Source of the DNA: Chara braunii
Taxonomy: Eukaryota; Streptophyta; Charophyceae; Charales; Characeae
Length of the DNA stretch: 21,121 nucleotides
Assembly (NCBI GenBank): GCA_003427395.1
Contig: BFEA01000618.1
Span: 67,564 to 88,684 of the forward strand
Direction: 5' to 3'
The translations under genes and the position numbers were made by a program. Positions 8,677 to 17,010 of this stretch are shown piece after piece; positions within the stretch are counted from its first letter, which is position 1, and each line of letters opens with the position of its first letter. The notes under the pieces are model-generated. The model did no database searches, was not told the origin of the DNA, and worked only from the letters and a program-made list of their open reading frames with translations.

Positions 8677-9518
8677 CTACAGCCCCCACTCAATCTGTTC
8701 GTAGGGGACTTCGTCGACACTACCCTTATCTAACATAAGGATCAAACGATCCTTGGTCTTAACCTGTCCAGAGATAGAGTGACCCTTCCACTTTTTCCCC
8801 TTGTCCAGGTCCTTGTGCCAGAAAGTGGAAACTGACGCGGACCTTGCCTCAAACGCTACCACTTCCCTGCTCAAAGCATCGTAGGTCATGGTAGGTTGCT
8901 GACTCTTTTCAAAGAAGTGCCCGCGCAACTGTTCGGGCATAGCGTGGTAGAAGAGATTGACCAGTTGGGCCTCAGTGACCCCATGGTCAGGGACGGCCAC
9001 TAAGTCATCCATTATTCTCTCAAGGGCCCTAGCACTCTTCCACTGGCGAGAGTGGATGGTTTGCAGCCTGTCGGAGGCTTTGATGCTGCGCGAGACGTCT
9101 GCAAATCGTTCGCGCAACAGTTTAAGGAAGTCAATGAGGGGGTAAATGCAGAATAGGCGACTAGATCATCATTGCAATTAGCAGCACGAACCAAGGAACG
9201 GGCGAAGCTGGCGGCTTCTTCCTTTAGAGTGTGTATAGCTATTAGAACATGCTCATTTCGGGAGACCTTTTGCAGATGCACGTAGGTCTTAACGTTGGCC
9301 TCCCAATTGTCAAAGTTCTCTTCCTTCTTCCCGCTGTAGGAATCGGGGAATTTGACTTTGACAGGCTCCCTACGGGGACGTGCTTCCTCCTCTTTGGGAG
9401 CGGTCAGTCTGGCGTCCTCTATGGCACCTGTGCAATAGCGCTCTGTACTGTCTAGGCGGGCCTTCACTTCAGAGCCCACCTGTGTCGCCAGTTCTCGTGC
9501 AAAGTCCCCGAGTCCCAA
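8677..9518 (-). pseudogene. gag: Gag capsid-like region (frameshifted)
   Basis: Structural protein of the particle. The first part (9012-9518) has VKFPDSYSGKKEENFDNW and ASFARSLVRAA, typical of the plant retrotransposon gag domain (a Phe-x-Gly-type entry followed by a conserved Trp). The second part (8677-9140) has LLRERFADV, EQLRGHFFEK and DALSREVVAFEARSAS. The frames join at a run of five G (plus strand 9138-9142). One extra base there explains the shift, so a sequencing or assembly error is possible. TGA at 9519-9521 (consistent with CGA to TGA) cuts it from the upstream coiled-coil region in the same frame, and TAG at 8677-8679 cuts it from the nucleocapsid linker. Confidence 0.85.
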
Positions 9519-10208
9519 TCAGATAGAACGCACGACAATGTCTTGACTTCTGCCAAATAGGAATTGTTCTTCCCGGATCTGTGCCAAGCGTTCTATATTC
9601 TTTGCCATAATTTCCATCTTCCCCAATAAATCTACCTGAACCGCCATCTGATCTCTCTGCTTCTTTATCTCCTCCAATTCTCTCGCAGCTTGGCTCGCCG
9701 CCTCCATCCTTCTTTTCCTTTCCCTTGTCAAACGAAACTTCCATTCCATCCTTTTCTGATTTTCCAACACCTGCCGCTTGAGTGGATCTTCTTCAGCATC
9801 CCACTCTTTCACGGCCACCTCCTGTTCCTCCCTGGACACATACATCAAGGCCTCCTCATCTTCTCCCAGAGATAATCCGGCAACCCACTCTGTAATCTTT
9901 TTCTCCATTAAATCTTATTTTGTGCCACTGGACTCCCCTCTTCCTCCTGCCCTTCGCCTTTCCAGCGGCTGTTCTTCCTCCTCTTCCTCCTCTTCTACCG
10001 CCTTGAGCTTCACTTCCTCTTCTCTCTTTAGCCTCTCTTTTTCCCTAGCCATCTCTTCCTCAATCTTTTTCAACTTCGCAGCATGTTCCTCTATCAAAGC
10101 CTTCTTCTTGGCCTCCTTCTCTCTTCTCTCTTTGAGGATGGCGTCGGCCTTTGCCTCCTCTTCGGCTATGTAAGGGGAAGTGCTCTTTCCGGTATGCGTG
10201 TCAACCAT
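9519..10208 (-). pseudogene. gag: Long coiled-coil N-terminal extension of gag
   Basis: The polyprotein most likely starts at ATG 10206-10208 (MVDTHTGKSTSPYIAEEE). About 95 codons rich in Glu, Lys and Ala follow, with heptad-like spacing (LIEEHAAKLKKIEEEM), then a run of Glu, to TAA 9915-9917. Two codons on, in the same frame, MEKKITEWVAGLSLGEDEEA begins a second segment with more charged helix (RERKRRMEAASQAARELEE), to TGA 9519-9521. The same frame continues into the capsid-like region, so these appear to be one gag reading frame broken by two stops. The extension (about 230 residues) is long for a plant Ty3/gypsy gag. A particle-assembly role is inference. An alternative is that the first segment is a separate small ORF ending at 9915. 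Confidence 0.7.
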
Positions 10209-10334
10209 GGTGATAGATGCACAACCAAATAACAGTTCCACTCCTCACCACTTAGACGTCCCCCTTACTTAACTTAAGAATGACTGACATCTTCAGCGCG
10301 GCAGGTACGTGGTAACCCAATCTTGTATCGCTCA

Positions 10335-10417
<83 letters not shown>

Positions 10418-10560
10418 CCGTTGTCCTCTGTGCAGGTTCGCGTCACCTTCCTCCGCAGCCCAACTATGGCGGACTTCTTCTTCAAGGGTGGCGCATTTCA
10501 GCTATGGCACCCAGACGTCTTCCTTCTGCTACAACGGCTATGCGGATGGGGTAGCGGGTA
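10209..10560 (-). other. 5' leader of the Ty3/gypsy RNA
   Basis: Untranslated stretch between the primer binding site and the gag ATG. It is dominated by the GA microsatellite listed separately. No splice signal or packaging motif could be recognised. Confidence 0.6.
10339..10414. repeat. (CT)38 microsatellite in the element leader
   Basis: An uninterrupted run of 38 CT units, read as (GA)38 on the retrotransposon strand between primer binding site and gag. GA runs are binding sites for plant BPC/GAGA-type factors, so a regulatory role is possible but not shown. Confidence 0.95.
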
Positions 10561-10575
10561 CGAGCTCCAATACCA
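10561..10575 (-). promoter_or_regulatory. Primer binding site, initiator-tRNA-Met-like
   Basis: On the element strand, one base after the 5' LTR, the sequence is TGGTATTGGAGCTCG. Plant elements usually carry TGGTATCAGAGC, complementary to the 3' end of initiator tRNA-Met. Here 10 of the first 12 bases match. The implied tRNA has A73 and U72 next to CCA, which fits an A1:U72 initiator tRNA. The two changed bases may reflect the host tRNA or decay of the site. Confidence 0.75.
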
Positions 10576-10576
10576 G

Positions 10577-11612
10577 TGCAATCAAACTCGCATACTTCGT
10601 CACTTCACATGCATACAAACAGATGGTGAATCACACTGGCGCCTAGCGCCCAACTCAAAGCTCGAAGATATGGAAACCAAGACACAGTTCAGATGCAAGC
10701 TCGCTTCAATAGGCTATGGTGCATCAGCACCCACACATCGCAACTCTCGTCACTGTGTCCAACACCACTGTTCACTTCACACTTCCACTCCGCATCACCC
10801 TGGATACCCCACGCACACACTCTGCACACATACGAATGCACACCTACTACTAACTATGGCAGCTATGGCCGCCAGCTAACTCTACTCTACAAGCAGCTAT
10901 GGCTGCGCTAACTCCCTCTAGCNCACTTCGACTTCAGGCTCCTCTGCAGACCACCTCGCACAAGTCACCGTGGCAGCGCTTCTGCATGGCTTCCGCAGGA
11001 ATGAATGAATGGCTGTGCGCTGCCTCTTGATTTATACTTCTGTAACTTGTTGGTCTGCCCCTTTCCATCGGCCCATGGTACACACAGTCCCCTATGGTAC
11101 TTGCTGGACTGGACTGGGACTGACTGGGCTGTACCGCTGACTGCATGGGGACGCACTGCTAACCTACCGCTATCGTACTGCGAACGTACTGCAGTTGGTC
11201 CACCACTTGCCCATTTGCCCACTTGCCACAGTCTAAAACGTGAGCAGACAACCGCGTGCCCACTTGCCCACTTGCCCACTTGCCTCAGTCTTAAACGTGA
11301 GCAAGCTGTGAAAGGCCACTTCCGGACCTTCCGGAAGTCTGTGGACTTGGCCTTTCGGGACTGTAGCAGCTACGACCTTGACCTTTCAGGACTGTAGCAG
11401 CTACGACTTTGACCCTTCAGGACATCTACAGCTACGACTTCTGGAACCCTCTAAGACCTCTACTTGACAGGTCTACAGATCGAATCCCTATGTCCACACA
11501 GTCCTACGACAGACAAACAACAACTCACGAACACAGGTCACGGGTTCAAATACTCAGGGGTCATCGAACCCTGGGATCTGCATCAGCCTCTGCAAAGGTG
11601 AAAACCGTTTCA
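10577..11612 (-). repeat. 5' LTR of the Ty3/gypsy element (intact, 1036 bp)
   Basis: TG...CA ends on the plus strand, followed by CTATA. It carries the empty target site of the nested transposon (ATACAAAC 10613-10620) and one undetermined base at 10923. Its left 598 bp match the other LTR without a substitution apart from N positions. The right 438 bp differ at about 13 sites plus indels. U3 is the right part, upstream of the TATA box in element sense. Confidence 0.95.
11030..11036 (-). promoter_or_regulatory. TATA box of the 5' LTR promoter
   Basis: Reads TATAAAT on the element strand. Transcription would be expected about 25-35 bases downstream, near 11000, giving a U3 of about 600 bp and R/U5 of about 420 bp. 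This is a position-based prediction. Confidence 0.55.
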
Positions 11613-11617
11613 CTATA
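11613..11617. repeat. Right target-site duplication (CTATA) of the LTR element
   Basis: Directly follows the terminal CA of the right LTR and matches 2456-2460 exactly. Confidence 0.9.
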
Positions 11618-11751
11618 GGTCTTTACTAGGACATCTGATGGTCACAGTGAGACTGGAAGAATGCAGATTGTATTTTGGCAAAGTACACTTATGCCTTGGC
11701 CGCCCCCTACGCCTAGCGCCCACTACGTGCTGTTGCACTGTCCCACTGAAG

Positions 11752-11995
11752 GTAGCCTATGCCTTGCTGCCCTTCCCAAGGTCTGACTTCAATGTCCAGT
11801 ACCCCTAAGAGCTTGGGTCTGAAAGACTGGCCTCTAAATTCAGCCATTCTGCTCTATGTCCATCATCCCTCTTGCCTTGCGACCTAAATGTCGTCAACCT
11901 ATGCCAATGACAAAATCTGCTAGCCTATGGGTTGGTACCCTTCCCAGTCTGACTTCAAGTCCATAACGCGCTGTCACAGTAGCTCTAAGAGCCGA
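11752..11995. repeat. Diverged tandem duplication, period about 168 bp
   Basis: GTAGCCTATGCCTTGC (11752), CCCTTCCCAAGGTCTGACTTC (from 11769) and CTAAGAGC (from about 11806) recur in order as CTAGCCTATGGGTTGG (about 11920), CCCTTCCCAGTCTGACTTC (from 11938) and CTAAGAGC (about 11985). The second copy ends at the 105-bp inverted-repeat element. No coding potential was recognised. Confidence 0.55.
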
Positions 11996-11998
11996 CTA

Positions 11999-12103
11999 CC
12001 GTCTTCACCCGAATAGAACGCCCGGCAATTATAGCAGTGTCTGGGCTGAAAGGTGTGCCAAATACAGCAATCATGACCGGGCGTTATATTCGGGTGAAGA
12101 CGG
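11999..12103. mobile_element. 105-bp inverted-repeat element, copy A (MITE-like)
   Basis: Ends CCGTCTTCACCCGAATAGAA on the left and the reverse complement CCGTCTTCACCCGAATATAA on the right. The first 27 bases of the arms differ at one position. TA precedes the left end, but GA follows the right end, so the right copy of the duplication is lost or changed. No coding capacity. Size and termini match copies B and C. Confidence 0.85.
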
Positions 12104-13493
12104 GACCTATAAACCTTTCTTTTCTTTTATGAAAGGGGGTAGCCCCTGACCTTATTGTGTGTATCAGATTCCATCAGGATTCGAATTCATGACCAGTTTA
12201 TTAACAGTTACAGGTGTGTACCAATCGTCCAATGAACCTGCTGCACTCTGGTTTGTCTCCCTGGCAGCATTTTGCACCAAACTGAGGTTGTCTTCTTCTG
12301 TGAGCTTCTCAGCCCCATCCCCATTATTATCTCCTTGGTAAGCTCACGTCATCTCTGAGGGCATGCTCAGAGTAGGACTGTATCTGAATGCCATTGCCGC
12401 CTGGTAGGTTCAGTCACGAAAGTCCCCATCTTTGCCGCCATTTGCCTTCCTAAAGGCCTCAAAGGTACCTTTCCAAAACTCAGAGAGTTGCCCTAGCCAA
12501 GCCAAGCCCATCCCGGCAAACCAATAGCCAGGAAAGTCATGAGAAGGGAGGAGGTACAGGGGAGGAAAACAGTGTGGAGAGCATATCCATATGGTGCGAA
12601 CAGAGATATATTGCCAGGAGGAAATGGGTAGCCAAGCAAAGATCCTCAGCTTAAGGACTACCCACCTCCAGGAATTTATCAATTGCTCTACCAATACCCC
12701 CTTTTCCCCTCCTGAATAAGAACACATTGTATGCCCTCCTCAAACAAAGTAAAACATCCCAATATCTCTCCCATTTGTTAACTGTCCAATTCCCACTCCA
12801 AATGACTATCTAACCCCTCTGCCATGTGCTGATTTTGGCCGCATGCTGAGTTTTGTCAAACTGGCGTGGGCATGAAAACCCAGCTTGAAACACCCCTACG
12901 GAGGCAGTTGAAAGACCTAAACTGAGGCAGGCAATACAAGTGACTGGTGTGACCTTCTTACCCCCTGGGAAGATATGATCTCTGGAGACTGGAGCTAGCA
13001 TAGTACTAGGGAGCAAGGGCAAAAGATATAACCGGAGTAGGATGGACCATCTTGAACATGCGCTGCGTGGAAGGAGTAACCCAAGGGTCATAACATGGTT
13101 GAGGAGAACATCATAATGCCAGCAGGGCGGGGGGCTTGGAGGGACGAGAAGTCATAAAAAGGACTGACGAGGACTAACAGGGTCATGCAGGTTCACCTAG
13201 GGCAATAGGCCCCTGAGACTATGATAAATGCAGGCTAGCGGGTCTAGAGTCCACCGTTCACATCAAGCTGAGGGCCCTTGACAGAGCAGAAATTCCTGGG
13301 GAGTTGTGAACCAGAGGGACTGGGTACGGAAAGAAGTATCTCCCGCCTTGGGGAGTGATCCTCGACCGAGTGCACTGAAGGGGGGTCAAATGCTCAAGCA
13401 AGGATAGTTTGTTCTCAAGGAGTTGTGTGTGTGTATAGGGTACGGTGTCAGGGGGTTATGACGACCAGTCACCCCAGCCTGGACGTGCCATGG
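12104..13493. other. Unassigned non-coding stretch
   Basis: A minus-strand open frame of 105 codons (12410-12727, with a Trp-rich segment such as FPGYWFAGMGLAWLGQL) and another of 93 codons (12810-13091) are present. Neither has a domain I recognise, and both are within what chance gives. No repeat structure stands out. The stretch ends at the 198-bp palindromic element. Confidence 0.4.
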
Positions 13494-13697
13494 CTACCTT
13501 CTTCCCCCGAACATAACGCATATGCATTGTAGCGGAATACAACGCATAGGGTGTGTTGTATCCGAATACAGCGCATATGCATTCTATTCGAATCGCCCTA
13601 AATTTCGAATACAACGCATATGCGTTCTATTCGATTTTTTTTAAATTTTGAAACTCGAATACAACGCATATGCGTTATGTTCGGGGGAAGAAGGTAG
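13494..13697. mobile_element. 198-bp palindromic TIR element (TA-flanked) with serial hairpins
   Basis: The outer arms at 13494-13525 and 13666-13697 are perfect 32-base inverted repeats, beginning CTACCTTCTTCCCCCGAACA. Taking TA (13495-13496 and 13695-13696) as the target duplication leaves a 198-bp element. The interior holds further palindromic units, the clearest at 13606-13633 and 13656-13683 (28 bases each, core AACGCATATGCGTT, outer CGAATA/TATTCG), with looser ones near 13508-13535, 13534-13564 and 13562-13590. The termini resemble those of the 105-bp family (20 of the first 23 bases). No coding capacity. Confidence 0.88.
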
Positions 13698-13744
13698 TCT
13701 GATCCTGCCACCTACAACCCTTTTTTGAAAAATAAAACTAAAAA

Positions 13745-14030
13745 ACTCGCTGGCACGGCAAGCCATTTTAGCCATTCCGTTTAGGTAGGCTACTCCAAAA
13801 GACGCGGTGTGTTAAGCCACCAGTAGCTTTCCCATATATCGGCCGCAGGCTCGTCACCGCAACTATCAGAGGCCCAAAATGCAACACCGGCCACTGATGA
13901 AATTTATCAAGGGTGGGCCGGCCCTGAAAGCTGCCGTGGTTAACAAGCCGTGTATTTGTTTTCCATCGGGGAAAGGTACTGGTGGTTTAACGGCCACGTC
14001 GGAACAAAATGGCTGGGAAAGGTCATGATG
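13745..14030. repeat. Foldback block with imperfect inverted arms
   Basis: GTTAAGCCACCAGTAGCTTT (from 13811) pairs with the strand opposite 13969-13991, 21 of 23 bases. Further out AGCCATTTT (13761-13769) pairs with AAAATGGCT (14006-14014). The whole block can fold with a loop of about 135 bases. It may be a small foldback transposon. I could not fix its ends or a target duplication. Confidence 0.6.
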
Positions 14031-15356
14031 GTTGCTCAATAGCAACCCCCCTGCCCCTGCTTCAACCAACAGCCAAATGACCCAAACCGTCTCCAGTTCA
14101 CAATACTTCCTCCTTCGAGTCCTTCCCTCCTCACCAACACTTTCAAGAGTTAACACTCCTTGACAGTATGTTGACGTCAGAGGTTAGCGTTCCCTCTATT
14201 ACCTCCATGTGGACACAACCTGACCTGCCTTTTTTCACTCACGACCGCCCTTGCCCAAACAGTTTTTTAAAGGCCCGTGAACCCAGCCCACCTGAACTTG
14301 TTTCAAAATTTCCATCTCGTGTGTGGCCCCTGTCACCGCCAAGAAAAACCTCACCCAGACCTACACTCACGTGGGACCGATTATTACCCACCCATGTTCG
14401 ACCTACCCGTATTCCCCCTTGCCCACAGGAGGCCTGCACACCAAAACACGGAGCGAATCTTTACAGCCGATGTGGTTAGGTTCATTCACTCATCTTTACA
14501 TAGCGCGCGTGTGCCACTGAGATTTTCTGCAGGCCCAGAGGCTAGATCATGCCTCTAATTAGCGACGAGATTTTTTATCATTTTTAGCATGGCCTCAAAA
14601 AGTACAGGTAGCTGAGAATTCTCCTAATTTATGTCCTTCCATTTGGTCAGTAATAAAAATAGGTATATGTTCTCGTCCATTATGTATGGCAATTGTATGT
14701 CCAATCATGCTAGGAATTATTGTAGATCCTCTAGACCATGTCAGAATTACTGCACCACCGTTTCCTTATCAGTTCCAAAGCTTGGACTGTTGACCACCAG
14801 GGATAGGGTGAAAGAGTGCCTGGTATTTCCACTTTTTTTGAATGTTTTGAGGGGAGGGAGAAGGAGGGGAGGGTTTGGCCCTGGGCTCCATTGACTCATG
14901 CCAAAGCATCACCCGCCCATAACCCACCCATCAGATGACCCATGCCAAAGCGTCACATAGCCCTCATCCAGCCCGCCTGATAAGCTGGGCCCGCACCTCA
15001 CCCAGCCAGGGTGGTTAGCGGGAACCAGACCCTGCACATCACCTTGTGGGTTGAGCATGAAGGTAGGTGAGGGTGCAGTCGCCCATCAATCCATCTCCCC
15101 CCTTACTGCATGCACAATGGACTCCATGAGCTTAGGGGACACTGAATGTACCAGTAATGAACCCACCCAAATGACCGAGTGCATGACAGCTGAACACCAA
15201 GGCTAAACTGCAGTGATCGCATCACAGCTGGGACTCACTAACCATCCATGACACCATTCAAGCAATTACATTGGGTTCACGATGATCATATATCTTGGGC
15301 TGGGAGGGTTTTTTTAACTTTTTTCCTTCTTTTTTTTCTTCTTCCGTATTGTTCCA
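14031..15356. other. Unassigned non-coding stretch
   Basis: Several frames of 65-103 codons overlap at 14168-14560 and look like chance. A short repeat with CATGCCAAAGC(A/G)TCAC occurs at about 14896 and 14942. The stretch ends in a T-rich tract (15308-15345). Confidence 0.4.
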
Positions 15357-15640
15357 ATTTTAAACCACCACTACCTTTCACAGGCAAACTCTAAACGAAA
15401 ATATAACCTATACCACATTCTTTGGAGGCCTGGTGCCACGGAATCAAAATGGCTGGTGGCACCAGCCAAAACAAAAAAAAGAAGTCGCGCTGGCGCTTCG
15501 CCGAAGCTTGGCGCACAGTTCTTTTCAGACACGGCAAAAAGAGGCTCGGAAGTAGTGGTGGTTTAAACCACCAGTACCTCCCCGTTGTTTTTTCGAAGTC
15601 GCAGCCGTTAACATGCCGCGACTTTCGGGGGTCGGGCAAG
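15357..15640. repeat. Cluster of short inverted repeats and a motif shared with the 13.8-kb foldback
   Basis: TAAACCACCACTACCTTT (about 15361) repeats the arm motif of the 13745-14030 block. CTGGTGCCAC (15430-15439) pairs with GTGGCACCAG (15456-15465), and GGCTGGTGGCACCAGCC (15451-15467) is itself a palindrome. A 26-base near-perfect palindrome lies at 15552-15577 (core GGTGGTTTAAACCACC). CGAAGTCGC (15594-15602) pairs with GCGACTTTCG (15618-15627) with one bulge. No gene was recognised. Confidence 0.65.
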
Positions 15641-15658
15641 CCAACGCCCGGTCGCTTC

Positions 15659-15682
15659 AAAAAAAAAAAAAAAAAAAAAAAA
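15659..15682. repeat. A24 homopolymer
   Basis: Twenty-four consecutive A. It could be the tail of a retroposed copy, but I found no matching direct repeats around a candidate body. Confidence 0.9.
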
Positions 15683-15710
15683 CCTTGAGAAAACCCAAAT
15701 CTCGCGCGCG

Positions 15711-15712
<2 letters not shown>

Positions 15713-15766
<54 letters not shown>
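15713..15766. repeat. (AG)27 microsatellite
   Basis: Twenty-seven AG units, followed by a hairpin-forming segment (GTCTCGG ... CCGAGAC) and, about 100 bases on, a short CT run (15863-15879) able to pair with it. Confidence 0.95.
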
Positions 15767-15768
<2 letters not shown>

Positions 15769-15821
15769 TCGGTGGCCTGTGCGGGGTGCTCCGCGCAGCC
15801 CGCCGAGACTGCGGGCGGAAG

Positions 15822-15845
15822 ATTCACTCTCGTTTTGCACATTTC
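15822..15845. repeat. Copy 1 of a dispersed 24-nt motif
   Basis: ATTCACTCTCGTTTTGCACA followed by TTTC. It is identical to 20385-20408 and similar to 19976-19999. All three are preceded by a short GC-rich GCGGG/GCCGG-type segment. Confidence 0.8.
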
Positions 15846-15986
15846 GACAGAGTGCAGCCCGACTCTCTCTCTCTCTCTCACGGTGTGATGCAGTCCGTTC
15901 TTCTCAATATTGTTTTCCTTTCGCCTTTTTTTTGTTTTGTTTTTCTTTTGATTTTGTTCACATTTATTGTGAGGAAATTTTGATGT

Positions 15987-16010
15987 CCTCGAAGTACCGG
16001 TACTTCGAGG
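15987..16010. repeat. Perfect 24-bp palindrome
   Basis: The half site CCTCGAAGTACC is followed directly by its reverse complement, with no spacer. The following block (GGCTCGTCACCGTAACTGT, then CTACCGGTAG) resembles the interior of the 13745-14030 foldback. Confidence 0.92.
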
Positions 16011-16089
16011 CTCGTCACCGTAACTGTAGGTTACGCCTACCGGTAGCTTTAAGGTCGGGCCTTGACAACCGGTAGGTACTGGTTTTAAT

Positions 16090-16765
16090 GAATCTAATCA
16101 GCAACTGACACTTTTGGCGGGCATTTGACGATGGGCCTGTGGCACCAGACAGCAGTTTTCGATCTATTCCATCAAGGCACTCACTTGTTACAGCAATGCC
16201 TGAAGGTAGTGAGGATGAGCAGGAAGTAGCACCAGTCATTCCTGTGCGGCATGGAGGAAGAGGTGGAGGTACATACAACCTTTTGTGAAACCTGGATGGG
16301 GGAAAAGAAATAACTGCATGCGGAGGATGGGAGAAGGAAGTGGTCATGGACACGTCGGCGTTTGATCTTCAAGCAAGCGACACACAACCGTCTTCTTCAA
16401 CGCTACGGAAATCAGTTGATACTCTTCTTGGTTGCCCGACAGTGTACGACAAGAGCACAAAGAGGACGAGAGATCTTGCGCACATTAACCTGCACAGGAC
16501 TATGGCCTGGGATATTCATTTACTTCATTTACACTCGCTTTACTAGCGGACACAAGATCTCAGGTTCATTTATTTCATTTACTCTTGCTTTACTAGTGGA
16601 CACAAGCTGTCCAGAGTTTGTTGCAGGCATACTTTAGCATTCACTTTTTCATCTGCTGGCAATCACAGAGTTGATATTACAGTAGTCCAAAAAAAAAAAA
16701 AAAAGGCCTCCAAGGTCTTGTGCCAGGCATTATTTCGTCTTGGCTGTGTTCAACTGCTGGAACTA
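16090..16765. other. Unassigned stretch with a possible short exon-like segment
   Basis: A plus-strand frame through about 16110-16290 reads FDDGPVAPDSSFRSIPSRHS and later MPEGSEDEQEVAPVIPVRHG before a stop. It looks more protein-like than its surroundings and is followed by GGAG/GTACAT, a possible donor site. No domain was recognised and no partner exon could be found, so this stays weak. A run of 16 A lies at 16689-16704. Confidence 0.2.
16515..16613. repeat. 50-bp tandem pair
   Basis: TTCATTTACTTCATTTACAC begins at 16515 and TTCATTTATTTCATTTACTC at 16565. Both continue with TTTACTAG(C/T)GGACACAAG. The period is exactly 50. Confidence 0.85.
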
Positions 16766-16870
16766 CCGTCTTCACCCGAATAGAACGCTTGGTAATTATC
16801 GCTGCATCTGGACTGGAAGTTGCCCCAAATACAGCTATAATGACCGGCCGTTCTATTCGGGAGAAGAAGG
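16766..16870. mobile_element. 105-bp inverted-repeat element, copy B (MITE-like)
   Basis: Begins CCGTCTTCACCCGAATAGAA. The right end, read in reverse complement, begins CCTTCTTCTCCCGAATAGAA. TA flanks both sides (16764-16765 and 16871-16872). The length equals copies A and C. Same orientation as copy A, judged from the asymmetric middle. Confidence 0.9.
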
Positions 16871-17010
16871 TAGTGATTTCTCTCCCCTGCGTGTGCGATG
16901 CTCCGGCTCGTGTGGAACAATAGCATGGATGTCTTAAACGAAATTGCCCACAGCTTCGGCAATTGGGTTTCTCACACTAAGGTCAGTTTTGCAATTGGCA
17001 CACCATACGA

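Larger units (their letters stand above)
2461..11612 (-). mobile_element. Ty3/gypsy LTR retrotransposon, chromovirus-like, full length but defective
   Basis: A complete LTR element on the minus strand. Both LTRs run TG...CA, are bracketed by CTATA, and enclose a primer binding site, gag, protease, reverse transcriptase, RNase H and integrase in that order, which is the Ty3/gypsy (Metaviridae) order. A chromodomain-like tail after the integrase suggests the chromovirus branch. The polyprotein has at least seven in-frame stops (about 9916, 9520, 8678, 8388, 8087, 6393, 5418) and six frameshifts (near 9140, 8450, 7500, 7080, 6878, 4850), so it cannot make a working polyprotein as assembled. The span is inflated by a nested 738-bp transposon and a 273-bp assembly artefact, both in the left LTR. 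Without them the element is about 8.1 kb. Confidence 0.95.

Noticed and set aside
9915-9917. Programmed stop or recoding between two gag ORFs
   Set aside because: With at least six other in-frame stops and six frameshifts in the element, ordinary decay is the simpler reading.
10252-10646. Frames with long Ser-Leu or Arg-Glu repeats, also at 15391-15888
   Set aside because: Direct translation of CT/GA microsatellites.
15430-15682. Processed retroposon or SINE ending in A24
   Set aside because: No flanking direct repeats and no pol III boxes. The A run alone is not enough.
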